Under the pieces are notes generated by a model. That model ran no database searches, was not told where the DNA came from, and saw only the letters and a program-made list of their open reading frames with translations. A program made the translations under genes and the position numbers. A DNA stretch of 64,000 nucleotides, from the NCBI GenBank assembly GCA_008360975.2, contig CM039210.1, forward strand, positions 6,016,293-6,080,292, in the 5' to 3' direction. Shown here in pieces: positions 44,643-55,151 of this stretch (the first letter of the stretch is position 1; each line of letters begins with the position of its first letter). The stretch comes from Lichenostomus cassidix. Taxonomy: Eukaryota > Chordata > Aves > Passeriformes > Meliphagidae.

Positions 44643-45434
44643 CTACGATTCTCCCTGCCCCCTGGTGGGGGGGGGGGGGCGCCGCAGCTGACGGAGTTTT
44701 TTGCATGTCAAAAACAGTTTTTTACTGCCACATCGATAACACCGGGGTGATTTCTGGCTACTCTGGCTTCTTACCCGCGATATTTGAGCTCTCTCCAGCA
44801 TCGCACCCAGTTGTTCTGGCAAAAATTCAACGCTGACTCTCTCACACAAAGCAGCTAAGATGTTTTTCGTTGTAAAGTTGCTAAGCTCTATGATACATTG
44901 AGACAGGAATAGGTTTTTCATCCCATCGGGTAACTTTGTATTTCCAGCTGCCGGCAGCAGCGCGGAGCGCCCTTCCCCCGCCGGCGCTGGCAGCGAGGGA
45001 GAGCTACGCTTCCCCCTCCCCCCTGGTGGGGGGGGCTTCCCCAGCTGCTGCGCCGTGGCTGCTGAAGTTAATAGCTGCATGTTAAAAGCAGCACGGCAAC
45101 TCTCAAGTTTCTCTCTGCTCTCTGCAACCGCAATTTTCTGTGCCGCCACCCTTGCCAGTTCCAGCTCTGCAGGATGTTGTAAGCAAGCTAGGACTTTACT
45201 CCATGGTTTGCCAAGCTTTTTCCCCAGTTTCTCATCATCACACATAGAGTCTCTCACCTTATCTCCTACTTTCTGCCATTCATCACGGTCAAAAATGGTA
45301 TTAGGGTCAATAAAACAACCTTTAGCCAACCCCCATGCTTTCAATGCCATTAAATCACTCTTTATGTCCTTAACCTTAATCCCCCACTTTTCTAAAAAGC
45401 AAAATAACAGGTCAAAAGTGGCTTGCCTCTCCAT
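44643..45434 (-). CDS. Provirus R: gag-like ORF, matrix domain retained
   Basis: 263 codons from an ATG shortly after the leader to TAG (44643-44645). The N-terminal 90 residues are helical, charged, with Trp and Leu spacing of a retroviral matrix domain. Residues 125-160 are Pro/Gly/Ser-rich (coded by GC-rich runs of G), like a p10-type linker; the last 40 residues contain a Cys-Tyr-Arg-Cys start of a zinc knuckle that is not completed. It is too short for a full gag: capsid is missing. The frame is intact, so the truncated protein could still be made. Confidence 0.65.
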   Translation of the reverse strand: MERQATFDLLFCFLEKWGIKVKDIKSDLMALKAWGLAKGCFIDPNTIFDRDEWQKVGDKVRDSMCDDEKLGKKLGKPWSKVLACLQHPAELELARVAAQKIAVAESREKLESCRAAFNMQLLTSAATAQQLGKPPPPGGRGKRSSPSLPAPAGEGRSALLPAAGNTKLPDGMKNLFLSQCIIELSNFTTKNILAALCERVSVEFLPEQLGAMLERAQISRVRSQSSQKSPRCYRCGSKKLFLTCKKLRQLRRPPPPTRGQGES

Positions 45435-45675
45435 TTCGATTCATGGAACTGCGCACTCACTTTTCACCCTCCGAGGTTTTCGGCCACTTTTCTTGTCTGG
45501 TGCGTGCAAAATAGACCTCGCACGTCCGGCAGTGTCCAGATCCCGTTCTGATAACGGTCGTCTTATCAGTGCGCCCCACTGCTTCGACCCTCCGGGGTGA
45601 TCGGAGCCAGATGCCTTCTCAGTCGTGGTTACATCGCCTCCCAGATAGAACCAGCCAAAAGAGATGCGAGACCCT

Positions 45676-45693
45676 TGGATGTCGGGGTCACCA
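45676..45693 (-). promoter_or_regulatory. Primer binding site of R, tRNA-Trp type
   Basis: Minus strand TGGTGACCCCGACATCCA; the first 14 bases match the known tRNA-Trp complement used by avian alpharetroviruses, with divergence in the last bases. Confidence 0.85.
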
Positions 45694-45696
45694 TTA

Positions 45697-46102
45697 TGCT
45701 GAGAAACGGAGGCTTGACAATCCAATATGGATTTACTACAAGCTTCAGTTTATTGATTTACAGTTTACAGTTTTATAGTGTAGTTAACTAGATCATGCAT
45801 ATTCTGTAATCGTACAATATTATTGGTTATATACTTCCACGCCCTAAGTTTGGCTACTTGCCTTAACATGTATCTATGTTTACCTATAATGCCTGATTTC
45901 TGCATACTTGCTACCAATTAACGCATTCTTGACGGCTCCTACAACCTCCATGTTGCAGAAAGTCATGGTGACCTTAGATCGCTGATTGGACGAAGGTATC
46001 TAATTAATAGTTGGCTGAATATGGCTATTGTTAAGAAGCGGCTTGTTAAGAAGCAATCTATCTACATCTGCGTGTCCCTTCTCTAGAAGCCAGCTTTCCA
46101 CA
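45697..46102 (-). repeat. 5' LTR of provirus R
   Basis: Reads (minus) TGTGGAAAGC...TTTCTCAGCA. It differs from the 3' LTR at three sites only. A minus-strand TATATAAC promoter-type box (complement of GTTATATAC near 45825) and AATAAA are in normal order. Confidence 0.93.
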
Positions 46103-46108
46103 CCCCTA

Positions 46109-46641
46109 AACCATATCCCCAAGGGCCACATCCAGACACCTCTTGAACACTTCCAGAGACCATGACTCCACCATCTCCCTGGTCAACTTATTCCAATGCC
46201 TGACCACTCTTTCAGTGAAAATAATTTCCAATATCTAATCTGAAACTCTCCCTGTACAACTTAAAGCAATTTCCTCGCATCCTTCCACTTGAGACATGGC
46301 AGAAGGGACTGACTCCCACCTCACTACAACCTCCTTTCAGATAGTTGTAGAGAGAAATGAGGTCCCCCCTTAGCCTCCTCCTCTCCAGACTAAACAACCT
46401 CAGTTCCCTCAGCCACTCCTTATAAGACATGTTTGCTAGACCCTTCACCAGTTTCATTGCTCTCCTCTGGACATGCTTCAGCACCTCAATGTTATTTAGG
46501 AAGTGAGGGGCCCAAAACTGAACACAGTACTTGAGGTGCAGCCTCACCAGTGCTGAGTACAATGGGACAATCACTTCCCTGGTCCCACTGGCCACATTTC
46601 TGATACAAGCACAGGTGCCATTGGCCTTCTTGCCCACCTGG
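46109..46641 (-). mobile_element. CR1 LINE (minus), C-terminal RT region
   Basis: Minus frame 46212-46703 begins outside but shows the CR1 C-terminal blocks (Leu-Glu-Tyr-like [17 protein letters not shown]). Split from the next piece by LTR F2 with duplication of CCTGG. Confidence 0.9.
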
Positions 46642-47284
46642 TGTCCTGGATTAATGATAAAATTCTCTAGGTGGGGAGCGCTCCGAACAAATGCCTCCTC
46701 CAAGAGCCAAGGGCTCTGACACCCCCTCCCCCACCCACAACAGAATTTCTTAGATGGAAGTGAAAAAAACTATTTATTTAACAAAACCATGCAGAGTGCC
46801 CTGCAAGGCACAGGGGAAGGGGAAAACAGAGGAAAAGGAGTTATTAAACCTGATTAAACAGCTGGTGAACTTTAGTGTCCTTTTCCTCAGACATAGTTTC
46901 TCTTCTCCAGGCCCCCCCCCAGGGGGCTGGGTGGAGTTGCTCCAGTAGCTCCCTGGAGCTCTGCCGTCCTCTGTCCTCCGGGGCTCCTTGGGTTTTCCGG
47001 GCGACAAAGCAAATCGGAAAAAAAAAGGGATCAGAACAAAAAAATGGTGGGAAAAAAACCCCCACAGGAACAGAGCTAGCAACTTCAATGGCCGTCACAG
47101 CCACAGTCTCCGGAGAGTCCTCGTTCTCCTCCTCCTCGCTCCCCCGCAGCGAGGCTTGGGGGAAAAGTTTTCAAACCTGTGCTTCTCTCCGCTGCTGAGT
47201 GCAGTTAAAGCCACAGGACCACATTTCTGAGCATACAAGCTAACGATGGGGAATACAGGATTATCATAACATCACTCCAAGACA
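46642..47284 (-). mobile_element. Solo LTR, family F (copy F2), in CR1
   Basis: TGTCCTGGATTAATG...CTCCAAGACA, 643 bp, perfect TSD CCTGG (46637-46641 and 47285-47289); CR1 homology continues on both sides. Homologous throughout to 3042-3687. Confidence 0.93.
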
Positions 47285-47289
47285 CCTGG

Positions 47290-48581
47290 GCAGACAGCTG
47301 CCTCATATCCAGCCAGCTGTCAACCAGCACTCCCAAGTCTCTTTCTGCTGAGCAGCTCTCAAGCCACTCTTCTCTCAGCCGTTAGTGCTGCATGGGGTTG
47401 TTGCGACCCAAGTGACCTGACACTTGGCCTTGTTGAATCTCATACAACTGTCCTCAGCCCATTGATTCAGCCTGTCCAGATCCCTCTGCAGAGCCTTTGT
47501 ACCCTCAAGCAGATCAACACTCTTGCCCAACTTGGGGTTGTCCGCAAACTTACTGAGGATTCACTCAATCCCCTTGTCCAAATCATTGATAAAGATGTTA
47601 AACAGGACCGAACACAATACTAAGCCCTGGGGAACACCACTAGTGACTGGCCGCCAACTGGATTTAGTTCCATTCACCATCATTCTCTGGGCCCGGCCAT
47701 CCAGCCAGTTTTTCAAACAGTGAAGAATGCATCTATCCAAGCTATGGGCTGCCAGTTTCTCCAGGAGAATGCTGTGGAAGATGGTGTCAAACACTTTACT
47801 GAAGTCCGGGTAGGCAACATCCACAGCCTTTTCCTCATCTACTAAGCAGGTCACTTTGTCATAGAAGGAGATCAGATTGGTCAAGCAGGACCTTCCTTTT
47901 ATAAACCTTTGTTGTCTGGACTTCATCTCCTGGTTGTCCTGCATGTGCCATGTGATGGCACTCAGGATGATCTGCTCCATGACCTTCCCTGGCACCGAGA
48001 TCAGGCTGACAGGCCTGTAATTTCCTGGATGGTCCTTCTGACCCTTGTTGTAGATGGGCATTACATTTGCTAATTTTCAATCAACTGGGACTTCTCCAGT
48101 TAACCAGGACTGCTGGGAAATGATTGAAAGTAGCTTGGCAAGCTCTTTCTCCAGCTCCCTCTTTACTCTTGGGTGCATCCCATCTGGGCCCATTGACTTG
48201 TGGGTGTCTAATTAACATAGCAGGTCACTAACCATTTCCTCATGTATTATGGGGGCTTTGCTCAGCTCCCTGTCACTAACTTCCAGCTCTGGGAGCTAGG
48301 TATCCTGAGGACAACCGGTTTTGGTATTAAAGACTGAGGCAAAGAAGGCATTAAATGCCTCAGTCTTTTCCTCATCTCCTGACACTATGCCACACTCTGC
48401 ATCCAGCAAAGGATGGAGACTCTCTTTAGCCCTCCTTTTGCTGCCAATGTATTTATAGAAACTGTTTATGTTCTCTTTAAGTGCAGTGGCCAAATTAAGT
48501 TCCAGTTTGGCTTTGGCCAAACTACATAACCTCACAACATCCTTGTAGTCCTCAGCAAGTTACCTGCCCCTCCTTCCAGAA
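47290..48581 (-). mobile_element. CR1 LINE (minus), RT core
   Basis: Minus frame 47561-48061 has Asn-Tyr-Arg-Pro-Val-Ser-Leu (fingers), Pro-Gly-Lys-Val-Met-Glu, a Phe-Ser-Lys-Val-Phe-Asp block and Pro-Val-Thr-Ser-Gly-Val-Pro-Gln-Gly. 48296-48535 carries the linker region upstream. Several stops make it dead. It ends at the GTAA target of LTR L. Confidence 0.9.
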
Positions 48582-48585
48582 GTAA

Positions 48586-49131
48586 TATTGGGAAAATCTT
48601 TAATTTTAACAAATAGCATTTAAGCCTTGTGAATTCCTTTAGCTTTAACCGACAGTGCTTTGTCCTGCATTAATGTGTGCAAGTGGTTATCTTAGCCTTA
48701 AAGACTGTGGGCCTCAGCAACACTGATAAGAAGGTGTATCTTGGCCAGACCACATTGCAGGGATGCATTCAAAGAGAAATAAACTTTTTTTAGAGGCCTG
48801 TAACCAAGAAATGGATAATTTGAGGAATGGGATGTTCCCCAAATGACCACCAGAGACCCTCAAAAGACCCCTACTCTAATGTAAATAAGCTCCAAGAAGT
48901 GATTTAAATGTGTAAAAAAATTCATGGGAATGTTTTGCATAGATCTATGAGTTTGGGGAAATGTAATGAATATGTATAAGTTGCATAGATTTAAAGTAGT
49001 CGGTTATCCAGCTGAGGTGCATGGGTTAGGCGGAAATATCCCCCTCATGCCCAGTGCCAAAATAAAGTAATTCTGCTTTGTAATATTGAAATTACAGCAT
49101 TAGATAGTTTTATTCCTGATTTTCGGTGACA
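48586..49131 (+). mobile_element. Solo LTR L in CR1
   Basis: Ends ...TTTTCGGTGACA; begins TATTGGGAAAATC (first dinucleotide TA, probably from TG), flanked by GTAA (48582-48585 and 49132-49135). AATAAAG near 49062 gives plus orientation. A 5-base TSD GTAAT with shifted ends is an alternative. Confidence 0.7.
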
Positions 49132-49135
49132 GTAA

Positions 49136-49391
49136 TACACTCCTTTTTCCCCTGAGTTCCAGTCTAAGTTTTCTGTTTAACCAGGCTGGTATTTTTCCCT
49201 AGTGGCTTGCCTTACAGCACATGAGTACAGTCTGTTCCTTTATCTTGAGGATTTCTTTCTTAAAGCACATCCAGCCTTCCTGGACTCCTCTGCCCTTCAG
49301 GACTGAGTCCCAAAGGACTCTGTCAATCAATCTCCTAAACAGGCCAAAGTCAGCCCACTGGAACTCCAAGGAGGCAGTTCTGCTGGTGCCT
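49136..49391 (-). mobile_element. CR1 LINE (minus), upstream piece
   Basis: Noncoding CR1 ORF2 upstream region continuing after LTR L up to the LTR G5 insertion; GAACTCCAAGGAGGCAG near 49360 continues at 50702. Confidence 0.8.
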
Positions 49392-50697
49392 GTGGTGGTT
49401 TTGATTGGCCCAAAACATCAGTGAAGTATTTTTAACATCTAGGAGAAATTTGGACCCCTCAGAAGCTGTTGTAGTAGGCCTGGAGAGGAGTCTGAGGGGT
49501 GGGGTGTGGCACAAAAATGGCTCCTGTGTGTCCTGAGTGCAAGTTCTGGAAGTTTTTACATCAAGTCCAGCAGAGCCAATCTCTGATGGCTCTGAAAGTG
49601 ATGGACATGCTACCGGCCGAGTTTGGGCCAATTGGAGGTGCTGGTTATGCCTCTGTGAAAACATATTTAAGGAGAAATCAAAACAAAGTAGGTACACACT
49701 TCTTTCACTTTGTAGTTGGAGGAGGAGGAGGTGGAGGTGAAAATATGTGAGGGAGAACAGCATGGAGATTGCCAAGGTCAGTGAAGAAGGGGGGAGGAAG
49801 AGGTGCTCCAGTGCTTCCGGCACTGGAGCTGAAACTTTCTGCTAGCCGTGGTGGAAGCTATGAGGGGAGCAAGAAGTTTCTTCCTGCAGCCCATGGAATC
49901 CATAAGGATGCAGAAATCCACCCACAGCTCACTCCAGAGGAGGAGGTGGATGCCTGGAAAAGACTGTGAACCAGTGGGAGTCTCATCTAAGAGTTAAAAC
50001 TGCAAAAGGCCTTGACTGGGAGAGAAAGGCCTTGCTCCTGGCATGGAAGCAGCCTGGCCTCGGCTCAGGAGAGTCTGCACAGCGCCTTATGGACAAAAGA
50101 ACTCATGTTGCAGCAGAGTTCGGGCAGGATGTTGCTCATGAGATCAGACCCACGCCAAAGAAGTTCCCAGAGGACTGTCTCTCGTGGGAAAAGACCCCGT
50201 GGCTAAGTGGAGAACCTCTTTTCCTGATTGGACTGACCAGAAGAACCCCTCAACCTGCCCCCTGTGTTGCTGGTTTGGAAAGAGGGAAGGGGGGGGGTGA
50301 GTGCAGAGACTGCTTCTTGAGAGGGTGGGGGTGAGAGCAGGAAAAAACTGTCTGAAGAGAGAGAGAAACAAGTAGAGATAAAGAGTATTTGTAGTAGAAG
50401 AATTGTGGTGATGAGTAAATTTGAGAATCTGCTCTGTGGACTGAGAAAATACCCCATTACCCTGCCTCCCTACCCGGGCTTGTTGGTTAAAAAGAGGAAA
50501 GGGGGTGAATACTATGGGTTTGTAAGAGGGAGGGGGTAGTGAACAAAATAATGTATGAAAAGTTTATTTTTGCCTTGCATTTATCCTCCAATTCTGTTAG
50601 GTAATTAAATCACCTTTTTTGCAACTTTAAGCTTGGAGCCTGGTTGCCCTCTTTTTGTGTGTTCTCCTGGCAGTGTCTTGTCTCAAAATCCATGACA
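49392..50697 (+). mobile_element. Solo LTR, family G (copy G5), in CR1
   Basis: TGTGGTGGTTTTGATTGG...AATCCATGACA, 1.3 kb, with TGCC on both sides (49388-49391 and 50698-50701). CR1 sequence rejoins. It is longer than G1 because of extra purine-rich sequence near 50280-50540. Confidence 0.85.
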
Positions 50698-50701
50698 TGC
50701 C

Positions 50702-50905
50702 CCTCCTTACTTCACCCACAATTGAAAACTATCATTTCATGGTTGCTATGTCCAAGATGGCCACCAACTGCCAAATCACCCACTGGTCCTCTGTTAACAA
50801 ACAACAGGTCTAGCGGGGCACCTCCCCTGGTAGGCTCATTTAACAGTTGCATCAGGAAGTTATCTTACACACACTCTAGGAATCTCCTAGACTTCTGTGG
50901 TGGTA
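50702..50905 (-). mobile_element. CR1 LINE (minus), 5'-most piece
   Basis: CCTCCTTACTTCACCC...CTAGACTTCT is complementary to CR1 ORF2 upstream sequence. CR1 similarity ends near 50905, the 5' truncation point. Confidence 0.78.
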
Positions 50906-51109
50906 ATAAAAACAAGGACTGGTAAAGCAGATATGAGGAAAGGATGGGTTAATTCTGAGAGCAGAGGGAGTTAAGAAAAAGGAGTTTGGAAATAGCAGAA
51001 TTCAATTTCTAAGAATGATTGATTTTTTAATTTCTACCCTTGAAACTTAGATCTTCTCCTTTCTCTCTCTCATGTATTTATATCAAAAGAATTTAAGATG
51101 CAAAATAGT
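50906..51109. other. Short gap, nothing recognised
   Basis: AT-rich, no reading frame, no repeat partner. Confidence 0.4.
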
Positions 51110-51700
51110 GTACCGGTTTTGAATGAGCAGTAGATTATTGTCTGCCTTGACTTCAGAAAGACTTTTAACACTGTCCTGAGTGATAAGGCCCTGGAGAAAA
51201 GAGGGGTCCAAGAAAACTGGTTAATATTCAAGGATCCCCTTCTTCAAGCTCAAGAACAGCCCATCCCAACAAATATGAAGCGAGGCAAAAATGCCAGGAG
51301 GCCTGCATGAATGAACAAGGAACTCCTGGCAAGGCTCAAACACAAAAAAAAAGGAAGTATACAGAAAGTGGAAGCAGGGACAGGTAACCTGGGAGGAATA
51401 CAGACATATTTTCAGAGCATCTAGCAGTGAGGTTAGGAAAGCTAAAGCCCAAATAGAATTGACTCTGGTGAGGGATGTTGAAAACAAGAAGGGCTTCTAT
51501 AAATATATAGATGATAAACGCTAGAGTAGGGAAAATGTATGCCTGCTGTTGAATGGGGCAGGGGCCTTGGTGACATAGGACATGAAGAAAGCTGAAGAAC
51601 TGTATGCCTTCTTTACCTCAATCTTTATTAGCAAGACCAGCCTTCAGGAATCCCAGGCCCCAGAGACAAGGGGAAAGGCTGGAGCAATGAAGTTGTTCCC
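51110..51700 (+). mobile_element. CR1 LINE fragment (plus)
   Basis: Contains the CR1 segment with CCAGGAGGCCTGCATGAATGAACAAGG and GGGAGGAATACAGA, encoding the linker before the RT in broken frames. It ends at 51700 where LTR G4 begins. Confidence 0.8.
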
Positions 51701-51706
51701 TGTATT

Positions 51707-52559
51707 TGTCCTGGGGTAATCCATAATGTCATTGTATTCCATCTCTAACTGCTCTCAAAAATTGTTACTGTATTTTTAATACCCTACAAATGAGAACCTT
51801 GTGTGTGGAGAGGGATTATTGCGGGGTTTTTAAAATTGTGTCTCACAGGCTGCTTCCGGTTCTTCACCACATGGTATTTGCTTTGCAGGCTACTTGGTCT
51901 TTGTTCAGGCAAAGGCTTTCCTTCCATTTTTGGGTTCTCTTTTTGTTTTTTTCCTCAGCCTGGAAAGACTGCAGTTAGTGGTTTTGAGCTGCCTTGGGGT
52001 AAATTCCACAGGCATCTGTCTGTTGCCTCCAAGCAGGGCAGCCCTGCTCCAGTCCAAGCCACTCCAACTCACCAACAGCGCATGGCCAAGAAGAGACCAT
52101 CAGGAGTCATCCCAGTCCAGCTGCCTTGCCATGCCTGCTCTGTCATCTCTTGCTGCAAGGAAGGCTAAGTCCCTCTGTGAGCTCTAGCCCTTGATCCAGA
52201 GAATACCAGTTGGAGCTCTAGCTCAGGGAGATAAGCAGAGTGGGGAGGCAGGGGAAAGACTGACACCACCTTTCCCTTTGTCCTTCCAACCACGCGCTCA
52301 GCTGTGGAACGCCATCTTGGGGGGCAGTTGTCCCCAGCATTTTCGGTGTCTCTTTGTTCTGGGGGGAGTCCACAAGATTTAGCAACTTTGTATCTAGCAG
52401 TTATTGTTTACCTGTTGCTGTTCCTTTTGTTAGTAAACTTTTTTTTTCCACTTATCTACTTGTATTGGTTCCTTATTGGTGGAAAGGAATTGTTTGAACC
52501 TATAAAGGGAGACAACTCATTCCAGAGTGTTGTCCTTTAAATTATCTCAAACCAAGACA
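51707..52559 (+). mobile_element. Solo LTR J nested at base 6 of G4
   Basis: TGTCCTGGGGTAATCC...AACCAAGACA, 853 bp, perfect TSD GTATT (51702-51706 and 52560-52564). Related to 63255-64000. Confidence 0.9.
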
Positions 52560-52606
52560 GTATTATTTTTGCATGACAGTTTTTGGTAGTGGGTAGGGGC
52601 TGCAGG

Positions 52607-53210
52607 TGTCACTGAAACTATGGGTAAAACAAAAACTCTCCAACAACATCTTTTTAGTGTTAGAGAATTCAGGCATTACCTTATTCTGGCCAGGATGTTG
52701 TTCTGGCCAGGATGTGCAACAGAAATCATTTCATCCATGCATTGCCAGGGTTGTGCAGAGAAAATCTTTCCATCACACATAATCTTTACTACATTTTTCA
52801 CATACTTATACAGTCAAAACCCAGAGAAATTTATTGGTTCAATGTTCATTGGTCCCAAGTTACACAGTTCTTAGTGTTTAGTTTCCTATTGGTTATTGAT
52901 CCATTCACCTTCAATGCCTTCAATGTTAATTAGGTTCTCATTCGTCGTTCTCTTATCTATCTTTTCCCAGACCAGGTATCTCCGACCATGCCAGGGGTGA
53001 TGTTTGGAGTAGATGTTTGTTAATGGTCATTATCTTTTGTGTATCTTCTGTGCTACTCCCAGTCTGCTGAGATGCTAAGCTCATCAGGCCTTGAGTGGTG
53101 AAACAGTCCTTTGAAAAGAAACTTCAATTCCTTTCCCCCTGGGCAAAGGCAAACAAAACCCCTGACTAAAATTATATTTTAAAAATGTGAACTTTGTCTC
53201 ATTTCCTACA
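52607..53210 (-). mobile_element. Solo LTR K nested in G4
   Basis: TGTCACTGAAAC...TTTCCTACA, 604 bp, flanked by CAGG (52603-52606) and TAGG (53211-53214), a 4-bp TSD with one mismatch. Family G homology is restored across it. A minus-strand AATAAA (complement of TTTATTGG near 52829) gives orientation. Confidence 0.68.
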
Positions 53211-53815
53211 TAGGGATGGCTTCTGTAGATGCCAGAAGCTTCCTCCATGCCGGGTAGAGACAGTTCCAGCCAGTTCAAAGACAGACCCACCATTGGCCAA
53301 AGCAGAGCCAAGCAGCGATGCTGGTAGCAGCTCCGTGAGAATATTTTTAAGAAAGACTAAAAGAACTGCACAACAGCAGCTGTGGGGATCTGTTTGAGAA
53401 ATAACTTTGCAGACACCAAGGTCAGTGAAGAAGGAGGGGGAGGAGGTGCTCCAGACACCAGAGCAGAGATTCCTTTGTAGTCCATGGAGAAGACCATGGT
53501 GATGTTGGTTGGCCCCCTACAGCCCATAGTGGTCCATAGTGAAGCAGATATTCTTACTTCATGTGCCCTAAAGGAAGCTGCAGCCTCTGGAGGACCCCAT
53601 GCTGAAGCAGGTGGATGTGTCCTGAAGGAAGCTGAGACCACACTGGAGGGGGCTCCTGCAGGTGCTCTGGTCTGTGGAGCAGGCCTTCTGTTAGGACCTG
53701 TGGCCTCACTGGGGACCCATGCTGGAGCAGTTAATTCCTAAAGGACTGCACTCTGTGGAAAAGACACATGCTGGAGCAGTTCAGGAAGAACTGCAGCCTG
53801 TGGGAAGGACCTGAT

Positions 53816-53985
53816 GGATGGGGAAAGTTGGGGATGCTCCATCCCTGGAAGTGTTCAAAGCCAGGTTGGATGGGGCTCTGAGCAGCCTGATCTAGAGGGT
53901 GGTGTCCCTGTCCATGGCAGTGGGGGTGGAACTAGATGACCTTTATGGTCCCTTCCAACCCAAGCATTTCTATGATTCTGTAATC
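53816..53985 (+). mobile_element. CR1 3'-end fragment nested in G4
   Basis: GGATGCTCCATCCCTGGAAG...CCCTTCCAACCCAAGCA then ATTTCTATGATTCTG, the classic CR1 3' end with its short ATTCTATG-type tail; strongly 5' truncated. Confidence 0.92.
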
Positions 53986-54189
53986 CATGCTGGAGAAGAT
54001 CATGAAGGATTGTCTCCTGGGGGAGGGACCCCATGTTGGAACAGGGGAACAGAGTGATGAGGAAGGAACATCAGAGACAAAGCATTATGAACTGACTGCA
54101 ACCCACATTCCCTATTCCCCTGCACTGCTCAGAGCGAGGATGTAGAGAAGTCAGGAGTAAAGCTGAGCCTAGGAAGAATGGAGGGAGAC

Positions 54190-54696
54190 TGATGCCTTAT
54201 TGGCTGGTAGAAATATGAAGCAGACACAGCAGTAAGGGAAAAGGGAATATTACCTCGGTTTTTAATAGGATCTTAGGTGCACACTTGTCAAAGGTGGAAA
54301 CACGCCAAGAAGCACACCGCTTACAACCCAAATACAAATTTATGGACCTCACAAATTAACATATCTACCTAAAATCCCCCAATAAGAGACTTAATAAATG
54401 AAGTAATTTTCCCCCTATTCTAATTATTCCCCCCCAAATGAGACTACAGCCTAGTTTACAAAAATATGTTCCAGAAAGGAGGCCCCATCCAAGGTTGGAG
54501 CCTCTAGTTCTGAGATAGCATGAATACTTGGTCTTCCTGCTTTGAAAAACCCCAAACTAAGCTAAATGTCAGACTACAAGAATTATAAACATGTGGGGCT
54601 AAGGTACACGGAGTGTTGTAAAGGGTACAAGAGAAGGGAAAGGATATAAAAATGTATAAAAAGGGTATAAAAAGAAAAGACAAAAATCATCTGGCA
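54190..54696 (-). repeat. 3' LTR of provirus N
   Basis: Minus strand TGCCAGATGATTTTTG...AATAAGGCATCA; ends pair with the N-type LTR at 5357-5832. CT-rich and TATA-like repeats are in U3. The 5' LTR is not in the window. Confidence 0.75.
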
Positions 54697-54714
54697 TAAT
54701 TTCCCCCCTTTTTA
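54697..54714 (-). promoter_or_regulatory. Polypurine tract of N
   Basis: Complement of TAATTTCCCCCCTTTTTAG: an AAAAAGGGGGGAAA run directly before the LTR. Confidence 0.8.
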
Positions 54715-54755
54715 GAGACTAATAAGACCCTACCTTGTCTAGTCTCTACACTACA

Positions 54756-54944
54756 TTAACCACAGCACCAGTTTACACAACCGGCTATAGCAAAGATAAT
54801 AATTACAATTACAACTATTATAAATGCTTCTTTTACCCAGGCCCAGTCGGGTAACAATGAAGTGAGGGTGTGGAAGATATGGTCGAATTTCAAGGTGTAA
54901 TTTCTGGATGCTCCTTTTCCATCACAATACCAACCAATGGCCAA
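54756..54944 (-). pseudogene. Provirus N: env C-terminal remnant
   Basis: 62 codons ending in a Trp-containing pre-membrane stretch followed by a hydrophobic anchor of about 20 Ile/Val residues and a Cys-Cys-Gly end. This is the membrane anchor and short tail of a retroviral transmembrane subunit; the rest of env is deleted between here and integrase (55152). Confidence 0.65.
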
Positions 54945-55151
54945 TTACCACTCCCATCTAGAGGTGGTAATTGGGTACAGATCCAGAAATTGCTCATATT
55001 AAGAGCTGTGGATACATTTTGGATCATAGTGTTGTGCTACTCATGGGCTGAGCCCTGATTCATGGTTACCAATTGGGCAAAAACAGACATGCAAAGAACA
55101 ATTTAAACCACATCATCCTAATTTGCATCAGTCTGTGTTTTCTCGATGGTC

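Larger units (their letters stand above)
41201..46102 (-). mobile_element. Provirus R: young alpharetrovirus-like element with AT-rich interior
   Basis: Minus-strand element with a perfect 6-bp TSD CCCCTA (41195-41200 and 46103-46108) inside a CR1. LTRs of 406 bp differ at only three positions. It has a Trp-type primer site, a gag-like frame, an AT-rich noncoding stretch in place of pol, an env transmembrane remnant and a polypurine tract. The primer site, 6-bp TSD and env type point to the alpharetrovirus side. It lacks its own polymerase. Confidence 0.92.
51701..54189 (+). mobile_element. LTR family G (copy G4), carrying three nested insertions
   Basis: The start TGTATT is separated from the rest (52565 onward, ATTTTTGCATGACAG...) by LTR J. 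LTR K at 52607-53210 and a CR1 3' end at 53816-53985 interrupt it further. The remaining pieces align with G1 and G5, but are the most diverged of the family, fitting the oldest insertion. The right end near the provirus N LTR (54190) is not resolved. Confidence 0.72.
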
